From NCBI GenBank assembly GCA_018262385.1, contig JAGSPQ010000262.1, forward strand, positions 1-5,873: a DNA stretch of 5,873 nucleotides, given 5' to 3'. The translations under genes and the position numbers were made by a program. A model generated the notes under the pieces. That model ran no database searches and was not told the DNA's origin. It saw only the letters and a program-made list of their open reading frames with translations. Origin of the DNA: Myxococcaceae bacterium. Its GTDB lineage: Bacteria; Myxococcota; Myxococcia; Myxococcales; Myxococcaceae. Below, piece after piece: positions 1 through 5,843 of the stretch. Positions within the stretch are counted from its first letter, which is position 1, and each line of letters begins with the position of its first letter.

Positions 1-398
1 TGCGGCGCAGCTTGAACTTCAGCCCGGTCGTCACCAGCGTCGAGGGCTTGAGCTTCCGATCGCTGATCAGCTCGTTCTCGATGATCGACTTCACCCGGGA
101 CGGCGCGCCGTTCGCGGTGCTCCGCTGCTTCCCGCGCACCGGCCGCCAGCACCAGATCCGGATCCACCTCCAGCAGGCGGGCTTTCCACTGGTGGGGGAC
201 AAGATGTACGGCTTCGATCCCGGCTTCTTCGACCGGTTCAGCAAGCACGCGCTCGAGCCGGAGGCGTGGGTGAAGCTGCGGCTGCCGCGGCACGCGCTGC
301 ACGCGGCGAAGATCACCTTCGAGCACCCGGGAACCGGGCAGCCGGTGTCGTTCGAGTCGCCGCTGCCCGAGGACCTGCGGGCGTTCGCCGAAGACTGA
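1..398 (+). CDS. RluA-family pseudouridine synthase, 3' end only (5' truncated by window)
   Basis: The gene is open from the left edge in the frame starting at base 3 and stops at TGA 396-398, so about 131 C-terminal residues are present. The family isomerises specific uridines to pseudouridine in 23S rRNA or tRNA in the cytoplasm. The recognisable part is the RluA/RluD signature around bases 111-212: a TGRQHQIRIHL block followed by a PLVGDKMYG block, then a LPRHALHA segment and a 'HPGTGQPV.FESPLPEDL' tail typical of family C-termini. The catalytic Asp motif (RLDxxTSG) would lie upstream, outside the window, so activity and the exact member (RluA, RluC, RluD-like) cannot be judged. The first ~28 residues seen look unlike the family. 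It converges with the AI-2E-type gene, with 4 bp between the stop codons. Confidence 0.88.
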   Translation, partial: RRSLNFSPVVTSVEGLSFRSLISSFSMIDFTRDGAPFAVLRCFPRTGRQHQIRIHLQQAGFPLVGDKMYGFDPGFFDRFSKHALEPEAWVKLRLPRHALHAAKITFEHPGTGQPVSFESPLPEDLRAFAED

Positions 399-402
399 AG
401 GC

Positions 403-1506
403 TCAGCCCGGAGCGGCGGGCGGCGCTTCGACCCCCGGCTGCGGCACCGGCTCGGAGAAATCGCGGCGGTACATCCGCATCAGGGCGAGGAAGGCCGAGA
501 TCACCAGCGGGCCAATCAGCAGGCCCACCGCGCCGAAGGCAGCCAGCCCGCCCAGCAGCGCGAAGAAGACCACCGCGCCGTTCATCTGCATCTCGCCCTT
601 CATCAGCAGCGGCTTGACCACGTTGTCGACCAGCCCGACCACCGCCAGCCCCCAGATGGCGAGGAAGATCGCCATGTACGGATGGCCGGTGGCGAAGAGC
701 AGCAGGGCCGCGGAGAGGCAGACCGCGCCGGCGCCGACCGCGGGGATGAAGGCGACGAAGAAGGTGACCGCGGCGAAGAAGACCGGATGCGGCACCCTGG
801 CGATCAGGTAGCCGACCAGCGCCACCACCGCTTGAACCGCCGAGGTGATCACGGTGGAGAGCAGCACCGCGTAGGAGACCTTCTTGAACTCGGCGAGCAG
901 CTCGCGCGTCTGGCCGATGCGCAGCGGCGAGGCCTGATCCAGCCAGCCGATCAGCTCCTCTCCCTGCAGCAGCAGGAAGTAGAGCGCGACCAGCATCATC
1001 ACGATCTGAAGGACGAGCGAGCCGGTGGCGCTCACCGCCGAGCCGACCACCGCGGCGGCCCTGCCCCCCTGGGCGGTGACCGACTTGCCGACCCGCTCCT
1101 CGTCGAGCGCGCCCTCGGCGTCTTTCGGCAGTTGCTCGATCACCGCTGCGCCCACCTTCTGCAGCGGCGCCGGCAGCTTCTCGAGCAGGCCCTGGACCCC
1201 TTCGCTCTTCACCGTCTCATTGACGAACTTCAGGCCCGCGCTCGCCTCGCGGTAGACGAAGGCCGACAGGCCGATCAGCGGCCCGAGCACCAGCACCACC
1301 ACCCCGGCGACGAGGATCGCCGCCGCCGCGCTGCGCCGGCGCTTCAGCTTGCGCGACAGCTTCTTGTTCAGGGGCCACAGCACCCCGGCCAGCACCGCGG
1401 CCATGAACAGCGCCTCGGCGAAGGGCCGCAGCACCATCACCAGCAGGATCGTGGTGCCCACCAGCAGCCCGAGGAAGAACCGCTTGGCGGCCGCCGGGCT
1501 CTTCAT
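403..1506 (-). CDS. AI-2E/PerM family (UPF0118) membrane transporter
   Basis: This is a 367-residue polytopic inner-membrane protein of the AI-2E family exporter/permease group, whose members have been linked to autoinducer-2 export, Na+/H+ exchange or solute efflux; the substrate here cannot be told. Hydrophobic segments lie near residues 10-28, 31-46, 60-83, 155-180, 212-235, 238-268, 272-293 and 308-345. A soluble stretch at about 88-150 corresponds to the family's extracytoplasmic region. The signature 'DNVVKPLLMKG' at 294-304 and the preceding 'FIPAVGAGAV' at 253-262 match the conserved C-terminal half of the family. The C-terminus is a Pro/Ala-rich tail. The start is the ATG at 1504-1506, which shares its A with the TGA stop of purF (TGATG). 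A GAAGG element (1511-1515, complement) sits 4 nt upstream, inside the purF end. A longer open frame upstream is only a shadow of purF. Co-transcription and coupled translation with purF are inferred. Confidence 0.9.
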   Translation of the reverse strand: MKSPAAAKRFFLGLLVGTTILLVMVLRPFAEALFMAAVLAGVLWPLNKKLSRKLKRRRSAAAAILVAGVVVLVLGPLIGLSAFVYREASAGLKFVNETVKSEGVQGLLEKLPAPLQKVGAAVIEQLPKDAEGALDEERVGKSVTAQGGRAAAVVGSAVSATGSLVLQIVMMLVALYFLLLQGEELIGWLDQASPLRIGQTRELLAEFKKVSYAVLLSTVITSAVQAVVALVGYLIARVPHPVFFAAVTFFVAFIPAVGAGAVCLSAALLLFATGHPYMAIFLAIWGLAVVGLVDNVVKPLLMKGEMQMNGAVVFFALLGGLAAFGAVGLLIGPLVISAFLALMRMYRRDFSEPVPQPGVEAPPAAPG

Positions 1507-2852
1507 CAGACCTTCAGCGGCGTCAGATAGGCCCCGGAGAAGCAGGCCGAGCAGAAGGTCTTGCGCTCCGGATCTCCGACCGCCGCGTGCAGCCCGTCGA
1601 GGGTCAGGTACCCGAGCGAGTCGGCGGTGATGTACCTGGCGATCTCGTCGACCGAGTGCGAGGCGGCGATCAGCTCCTGCCGCGAGGGGGTGTCGATGCC
1701 GTAGTAGCAGGGCCAGGTGGTGGGCGGGCTGGCGATCCGGACGTGGACCTCGCGCGCGCCGGCGTCCTTGAGCATCTTGACGATCTTCCGCGAGGTGGTG
1801 CCGCGGACGATCGAGTCGTCGACCACCACCACCCGCTTGTCCTTGAGCGTCGCCCTCACCGCCGACAGCTTGAGCTTCACCCCGAAGTGGCGAATCGACT
1901 GCTGCGGCTCGATGAAGGTGCGGCCGACGTAGTGGCTGCGGATCAGCCCCATGTCGTAGGGCAGGCCGCTGCCCTGGGCGTAGCCGATCGCGGCGGGGAC
2001 TCCCGAGTCGGGGACGGCGATCACCACGTCGGCGTGGGCGGGTTGCTCTTTGGCCAGCTGCATCCCCAGCTTCTTGCGGGTCTCGAACACCGACAGCCCG
2101 TAGAGCTCGGTGTCGCTGCGGGCGAAGTAGACGTGCTCGAAGATGCACCGGCCCGGCCGCTTCTTCTCGAACGGGAAGGTCGACTTGAGCCCCTGCTCGT
2201 CGATCACCACCATCTCGCCCGGCTCGATCTCGCGCAGGTACTCGGCCTCGATCAGATCGAGGGCGGTGGTCTCGGAGGCGAGCACGTAGGCGTTCTTCAG
2301 CCGGCCGAGGACCAGGGGGCGAAAGCCGAAGGGGTCCCGCACCGCCACCAGCTTCTTCTCGGTGAGAAAGAGCAGCGAATAGGCGCCGACGGTCTGCTTG
2401 AGCGCCTCGACCACCCGCTCTTCGAAGGTGGCGCCCCGGGAGCGGGCGATCAGGTGGAGGATGGTCTCGGTGTCCGAGTCGGACTGGTAGATCGTCCCTT
2501 CCTGCTCCAGCCGCGCCTTGAGCGCGTCGTGGTTGACCAGGTTGCCGTTGTGGGCGACCGACATCTGCCCCATCGACCAGGCGACCATCAGCGGCTGGGC
2601 GTTGGCCAACAGGCTGCTGCCCGCGGTGCTGTAGCGAACATGTCCGATCGCGCTGCGCCCGGGGAGCTGTCCAAGTGTCGATGCATTGAAGACATCGGCC
2701 ACCAAACCCATCTGTTTGTAGGACTTTAGAGAGATCCCATCCGAGCTGACGATCCCGGCCGATTCCTGCCCCCGGTGCTGGAGGGCGTGCAATCCCAGAT
2801 AGGTGAGATTGGAAGCTTCCTCATGACCGAAGATGCCGAAGACGCCGCACAT
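1506..2852 (-). CDS. purF: Amidophosphoribosyltransferase (glutamine PRPP amidotransferase)
   Basis: PurF makes 5-phosphoribosylamine from PRPP and glutamine, the first committed step of de novo purine synthesis, in the cytoplasm. The 448-residue protein opens Met-Cys-Gly-Val-Phe-Gly. Cys2 becomes the N-terminal nucleophile of the class II glutaminase domain (residues ~2-230) after Met removal, so there is no long propeptide of the Bacillus sort. Glutamine-site elements are visible: HVRYSTAG at 71-78 and HNGN at 101-104. The phosphoribosyltransferase domain (~240-430) carries the PRPP loop [13 protein letters not shown] at 341-353. Cysteines 236, 382, 434 and 437 (the last two as CSAC) match the four [4Fe-4S] ligands of the Bacillus-type enzyme, which E. 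coli PurF lacks. The length is slightly short but complete. The start is fixed by the catalytic Cys: an in-frame TAA lies at 2865-2867 (complement) with no start codon between. No clear Shine-Dalgarno is seen. It is divergent from the sigma-factor operon and overlaps the downstream membrane gene by one base. Confidence 0.97.
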   Translation of the reverse strand: MCGVFGIFGHEEASNLTYLGLHALQHRGQESAGIVSSDGISLKSYKQMGLVADVFNASTLGQLPGRSAIGHVRYSTAGSSLLANAQPLMVAWSMGQMSVAHNGNLVNHDALKARLEQEGTIYQSDSDTETILHLIARSRGATFEERVVEALKQTVGAYSLLFLTEKKLVAVRDPFGFRPLVLGRLKNAYVLASETTALDLIEAEYLREIEPGEMVVIDEQGLKSTFPFEKKRPGRCIFEHVYFARSDTELYGLSVFETRKKLGMQLAKEQPAHADVVIAVPDSGVPAAIGYAQGSGLPYDMGLIRSHYVGRTFIEPQQSIRHFGVKLKLSAVRATLKDKRVVVVDDSIVRGTTSRKIVKMLKDAGAREVHVRIASPPTTWPCYYGIDTPSRQELIAASHSVDEIARYITADSLGYLTLDGLHAAVGDPERKTFCSACFSGAYLTPLKV

Positions 2853-2883
2853 GCGATAAGCCGTTTAACTGAGAAACCGGGGG

Positions 2884-2896
2884 TTTGCTCAGCAAA
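2884..2896. repeat. Perfect 13-bp palindrome, candidate operator
   Basis: TTTGCTCAGCAAA is a 6-1-6 inverted repeat centred on base 2890. It lies 17 bp before the GTG start of the sigma gene and 32 bp before the purF ATG on the other strand. Its position fits a repressor or activator site acting on one or both divergent transcripts. It does not match the E. coli PurR box that I know. No second copy was noticed in this window. The regulatory role is inference only. Confidence 0.35.
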
Positions 2897-2897
2897 T

Positions 2898-2903
2898 GAA
2901 AGG
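2898..2903 (+). promoter_or_regulatory. Ribosome binding site favouring the GTG start of the sigma factor
   Basis: GAAAGG stands 9 nt before GTG 2913-2915. This makes GTG the best start: the in-frame TTG at 2904 is too close to the site. The in-frame ATG at 2823, which has its own GGAAG at 2811-2815, would place 30 bp of the gene inside purF and add a low-GC, non-conserved leader. Confidence 0.55.
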
Positions 2904-2912
2904 TTGCACACG

Positions 2913-3428
2913 GTGACGGCAAGCGGGGTTCTTTCCGATGGACGGGTCAGTGACCTGTACCGGAAGTACGGCGCCGTCATCTATTCCAGGTGCAGGCGCT
3001 TGCTGAAGGACGACGCCCTCGCGGAGGACGCCACCCAGGAGGTCTTCGTGCGCGTGATGCGGCACATCCAGTCGGCACCCGAGGACCAGGCGGCGCTGGC
3101 CTGGATCTACCGCATCTCGACCAACTACTGCCTCAACCAGATCCGCGACCGCAGCCGCCAGGCCGAGCCGGTGGACGAGCTTCCCGACGTGGGGGGCGCG
3201 CACCCGGAGGCCCAGATGCTCGACCGGGACCTGGCGATGCAGCTGGTCAACCGGGCGCCCGAGAGCCTGCGCGCTCCGGCGATCCTCTATTACATCGATG
3301 GGCTGGAGCAGGAGCAGATCGCCAGGACCCTGGGGATCTCGCGACGGACCGTGATCAACCGGCTCAACGACTTCATGAGCCGCTCCAAGAAATTCCTTTC
3401 CCGCGACGGGATGGATGGTGCTGCATGA
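2913..3428 (+). CDS. ECF-type RNA polymerase sigma factor (sigma-70 family)
   Basis: This 171-residue cytoplasmic protein has the two-domain layout of extracytoplasmic-function sigma factors. Region 2 spans roughly residues 12-82, with 'LAEDATQEVFVRV' at 36-48 (core-binding region 2.1-2.2) and 'AWIYRISTNYCLNQIRDR' at 63-80 (the -10 recognition part). A short acidic linker (~83-105) follows. Region 4 spans ~107-162, with the helix-turn-helix 'LEQEQIARTLGISRRTVINRL' at 131-151 for -35 recognition. There is no region 1.1 or region 3, and the length is normal for the class. The GTG start is chosen from its Shine-Dalgarno; an ATG at 2823 would add 30 residues. The TGA stop overlaps the ATG of the next gene (ATGA, 3425-3428), the usual arrangement for a sigma factor and its cognate anti-sigma. 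I cannot assign an ECF subgroup from the sequence alone. Confidence 0.92.
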   Translation: MTASGVLSDGRVSDLYRKYGAVIYSRCRRLLKDDALAEDATQEVFVRVMRHIQSAPEDQAALAWIYRISTNYCLNQIRDRSRQAEPVDELPDVGGAHPEAQMLDRDLAMQLVNRAPESLRAPAILYYIDGLEQEQIARTLGISRRTVINRLNDFMSRSKKFLSRDGMDGAA

Positions 3429-4228
3429 ATGCGCGCGGACATCTGAGCTCTGAGACGATCGATCTGTTGATGCTGTCGGCCCTCGACGCCAGCGCGGCCA
3501 ACGCCGCCAAGGGCCACATCGACGCCTGCGCGACCTGCCGGACCCGGTGGCGCGAGCTCAACGAAGACAAAGAGAAGTTCCAGCAGTTCGTCTTTCCCCG
3601 CACCCTCGAGAAGGTCACCTCGCGGGTGATGGCGCCCTCGCTCTTCGATCGGCTGCGGATCTTCGGGCCCTGGAAGGTGCTGGGGCCGCTGGCGGCCGCG
3701 GCAGCAGCGGCGGCAGTGGCGATCGGGGTGGTGAACGTCGACGGCCCGGGGACCCAGACCGAGGACGAGGTCTACATCGGGCTCAAGGGCACCAAGACCG
3801 CCCAGCAGGACATCGGGCTGAAGGGCGACGCACGGATCGCGCTGGAAGTGGTCGCGCAGCGGCAGGCCGAAGGTCAGTTTCCGGTCAAGCCCGGGTCGGT
3901 GCTGCGGCCGGGAGACAAGATCCGCTTCGTGGTGAACCCGGGCAGCGCGAAGTACCTGCTGATCGGCTCACGCGACGGCAGCGGCGCCTTCACCGTCTAC
4001 CATCCGTTCGGGGGCGACAAGAGCACCGCGATTTCCCGCGGCTCGCACGAGCTGCCCGGCGCGGTCGAGCTGGACGCGGTGGCGGGCACCGAGAAGCTGG
4101 TGGCGGTGTTCTCAAACGAGCCGGTAGACGCTAAGGCGCTGAAGCAGGCTGTCGACACCAACCCCGCACAGCCTCAGCTGGGAGACGCGAAGGTGATCAG
4201 CCTCGATTTCGTCAAGGCCGTGAAATGA
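3425..4228 (+). CDS. Membrane anti-sigma factor: zinc-finger N-terminus plus DUF4384-like periplasmic domain
   Basis: This 267-residue, single-pass inner-membrane protein probably sequesters the sigma factor encoded just upstream. The cytoplasmic N-terminus has the ZAS-type metal motif His31-x3-Cys35-x2-Cys38 within 'GHIDACATCRTRW', the hallmark of zinc-finger anti-sigma domains. The membrane segment is an Ala-rich stretch at about 84-104, with eight Ala in a row at 90-97. The outer part carries 'IGLKG' twice (118-122, 130-134). From about 157 to 235 it has a pattern I recognise as DUF4384-like: 'VLRPGDKIRFVV', then 'YLLIGSRDGSGAFTVYHPF', then 'ELPGAVELDAVAGTEKLVAVFS'. ATG 3425 overlaps the sigma stop and no other start is needed. 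The stop overlaps the caspase-like gene by 4 nt. The anti-sigma role is inferred from motif and context. The periplasmic domain is the likely sensor, with unknown ligand. Confidence 0.88.
   Translation: MNARGHLSSETIDLLMLSALDASAANAAKGHIDACATCRTRWRELNEDKEKFQQFVFPRTLEKVTSRVMAPSLFDRLRIFGPWKVLGPLAAAAAAAAVAIGVVNVDGPGTQTEDEVYIGLKGTKTAQQDIGLKGDARIALEVVAQRQAEGQFPVKPGSVLRPGDKIRFVVNPGSAKYLLIGSRDGSGAFTVYHPFGGDKSTAISRGSHELPGAVELDAVAGTEKLVAVFSNEPVDAKALKQAVDTNPAQPQLGDAKVISLDFVKAVK
3776..3826 (+). repeat. Short in-frame tandem-like repeat in the anti-sigma gene
   Basis: Bases 3776-3790 and 3812-3826 are 14/15 identical, both encoding Ile-Gly-Leu-Lys-Gly, 36 bp (12 codons) apart, just outside the predicted membrane segment. 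This could be a small internal duplication or two equivalent beta-turns opening the periplasmic domain. The intervening codons show no further identity. Confidence 0.5.
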
Positions 4229-5784
4229 GCTGCGGCAGGGGGGTCCTCCTCTGCGTGCTGGTGCTGGCGGCGCTGCCCGCGGCGGCCGAGTCGCGCCGGC
4301 TGGCGATCGTGGTCGGGAACAATGCAGGCGGCCCGGCGATGCCTCCGCTGCGCTACGCCGAGAGCGACGCCGGGAAGATGGCCCGGGTGCTGATCGAGCT
4401 GGGCGACGTGGGGATGGACGACGTGATGCTGCTGCAGGGCCGCCACGTGGCGGACCTCGAGCGCGCGATCCTCGATGCCAAAGAGCGGGTGACGATGTTC
4501 AAGCGCTCGCCCGAGACGCGCACGGTGCTGATCTTCTACTTCTCGGGTCACAGCGACGGCGAGGCGATCGAAATGGGGCTGGAGAAGCTGCCCTACGGCC
4601 GGCTGAAGTCGATGCTGCTGGGCACCGGAGCGGACCTGCGGGTGGCGATCGTCGACGCCTGCAAGTCGGGCGCGGGCTTCCTCCAGAAGGGCGGCAAGCC
4701 GGCCGAGCCGTTCACGATCAAGCTGACCGACACCCTGGTGGCCAGCGGCGACGCGTTCATCACCTCCAGCGCGGCCGACGAGTCGGCGCTCGAGTCGTCG
4801 GAAGTGATGGGCAGCTTCTTCACCCACAACCTGATCTCGGGGCTGCGCGGCGCGGCCGACGCCTCGGGCGACAAGCTGGTGACGCTGGCCGAGGCCTACC
4901 GGTACGCGTTCGATCACACCGTGACCGCGACGGCGATGATGGCGGTCGGCGCCCAGCACCCGTCCTACGACTACCGGCTCTCGGGCCAGGGCGAGCTGGT
5001 GCTGGCCTCGCTGGTGAAGCCCTCGGCCTCGCTGCTGCTGCCGGAAGGCGCCGATCGATCGATGGTGACCGACCTGTCGCGCGACCAGGTGGTGGTCGAG
5101 GTGGCGACCGGCTCGGCGCGGCAGATCGCGCTCGCTCCGGGCAGCTACGGGCTGCGGCTGTTCAAGGGCGGGCAGAGCTGGGGCGGGCGGGTGGTGCTCC
5201 CGGAAGGCGCGCACAAGACGATCCGGTGGGACGAGCTGACCTTGATGACCTCGTCGATCGTGGTCGCCGCCAAGGGTGGAACCTCGACGGTCTCGCAGTC
5301 GATCGAGGTCACCCGGCCGGAAGAGAACAAGCGGGTCTTGAGCGTGGCGGTCGGCGCGCTCAAGGGGATCGCCAACGAGGCGCAGTGGAAGGGCCAGGTC
5401 CGGGTCGGGTTCGAGCCGCGCCAGGGGCCGGGCCTGTCGATCGCGCTGCTGGGCGACACCACCGGCGCGGCGGCGATCGCCGAGAACGGGGTGCACGCCC
5501 GGGTCGGCTTCCGCTGGGCGTGGGAGCTGGGAGTGGTCTGGCTGTCGCTCGGCGCCGAGGTGGGCCTGGCGGTGTTCTGGCAGACCCCGGGCCGCTTCTC
5601 CCCTTCCCCCGACGTGTCGCTGGCGGGAGTGCTCGCTCCGCGCGGCGGGGCGCGGCTGAAGCTGGCCGGCCCGCTGTGGCTGTCGCTCGACGGGGATCTG
5701 TCGGTGATGCTGCTGAAGCTGAACGACAAGCTGGACGCGGTGGTCCGCCCGTCGTTCACGCTCGGCTTCGCGTTCGCGTTCTAG
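4225..5784 (+). CDS. Exported caspase-like peptidase (C14 family) with probable C-terminal outer-membrane barrel
   Basis: This 519-residue protein begins with a type I signal peptide (hydrophobic 7-18, likely cleavage after Ala21 in AAA-ES; no lipobox). The caspase-like p20 fold spans ~23-250. 'LAIVVGNNAG' at 26-35 is the first strand, His109 in 'FYFSGHSDG' and Cys146 in 'IVDACKSGAG' form the expected catalytic dyad, and 'AFITSSAADESALES' and 'SFFTHNLISGLRGAAD' follow as in related myxobacterial proteins. Asp144, two before the Cys, is the position that gives metacaspase-like enzymes a basic P1 preference (inference). Residues ~265-337 look like a small beta-sandwich ('LAPGSYGLRLFKGG'). Residues ~370-519 alternate polar and hydrophobic residues and end F-T-L-G-F-A-F-A-F, resembling an outer-membrane barrel with its terminal-Phe signal. 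ATG 4225 overlaps the anti-sigma stop; AAGG at 4214-4217 is its ribosome site. Its substrate is unknown. Confidence 0.88.
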   Translation: MSCGRGVLLCVLVLAALPAAAESRRLAIVVGNNAGGPAMPPLRYAESDAGKMARVLIELGDVGMDDVMLLQGRHVADLERAILDAKERVTMFKRSPETRTVLIFYFSGHSDGEAIEMGLEKLPYGRLKSMLLGTGADLRVAIVDACKSGAGFLQKGGKPAEPFTIKLTDTLVASGDAFITSSAADESALESSEVMGSFFTHNLISGLRGAADASGDKLVTLAEAYRYAFDHTVTATAMMAVGAQHPSYDYRLSGQGELVLASLVKPSASLLLPEGADRSMVTDLSRDQVVVEVATGSARQIALAPGSYGLRLFKGGQSWGGRVVLPEGAHKTIRWDELTLMTSSIVVAAKGGTSTVSQSIEVTRPEENKRVLSVAVGALKGIANEAQWKGQVRVGFEPRQGPGLSIALLGDTTGAAAIAENGVHARVGFRWAWELGVVWLSLGAEVGLAVFWQTPGRFSPSPDVSLAGVLAPRGGARLKLAGPLWLSLDGDLSVMLLKLNDKLDAVVRPSFTLGFAFAF

Positions 5785-5843
5785 CGCCACTCGACGTGGA
5801 CAATAGGTGGGCTCGACGTCTTCCGAGCACGCGCAAAGCGGTT
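5785..5843. other. Intergenic spacer after the caspase-like gene
   Basis: This noncoding stretch lies between the caspase-like gene and a possible converging gene. It holds the 8-bp direct repeat CTCGACGT at 5790-5797 and 5812-5819 (22 bp apart). A 5-bp inverted repeat, GCTCG 5811-5815 with CGAGC 5824-5828, has an 8-nt loop. The stem lacks a T-tract, so it is at best a weak or Rho-assisted end signal. Confidence 0.35.

Larger units (their letters stand above)
2853..2912. promoter_or_regulatory. Divergent intergenic region between purF and the sigma-factor operon
   Basis: This 60-bp spacer must carry, or adjoin, the transcription start signals for purF (leftward) and the sigma operon (rightward). 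It is visibly richer in A and T than the flanking genes, as expected for a promoter region in a high-GC genome. It contains a perfect 13-bp palindrome at 2884-2896. An overlapping imperfect hairpin, with arms AAACC 2874-2878 and GGTTT 2882-2886, can extend through a one-base bulge. I could not place a convincing -35/-10 pair on either strand. A GAAACC at 2873-2878 faintly resembles an ECF -35 element but is too weak to call. Confidence 0.4.

Noticed and set aside
395..440. Bidirectional terminator between the converging pseudouridine synthase and AI-2E-type genes
   Set aside because: Only GC-rich sequence with no clear stem plus T-tract; the stops are 4 bp apart, leaving no room outside the coding regions.
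682..1530. 282-codon rightward open frame antisense to the AI-2E-type gene
   Set aside because: It is an Arg/His/Gln-rich shadow without domains; the leftward reading has membrane segments and family motifs.
1507..2148. N-terminal extension of the AI-2E-type protein in its open frame
   Set aside because: The extra 214 residues are Arg/Pro-rich shadow of purF in another frame; the family length and TGATG start fit the ATG at 1506.
1587..2729. 380-codon rightward open frame antisense to purF
   Set aside because: The purF reading is fully conserved over the same bases; the antisense product is a His/Asp/Gly/Leu-rich shadow.
2990..3424. N-terminal extension of the anti-sigma frame through the sigma gene
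   Set aside because: It is Arg/Pro/Gly-rich shadow; the zinc-finger domain begins right after ATG 3425, which overlaps the sigma stop.
4174..5790. 538-codon leftward open frame across the whole caspase-like gene
   Set aside because: It is low-complexity, Arg/His/Gln-rich and has no recognisable motif. It arises because high third-position GC suppresses stops on the opposite strand of a real gene.
5787..5799. CCAC/GTGG inverted repeat after the caspase-like gene as a terminator
   Set aside because: Four-bp arms with a 5-nt loop and no T-tract are too weak to call.
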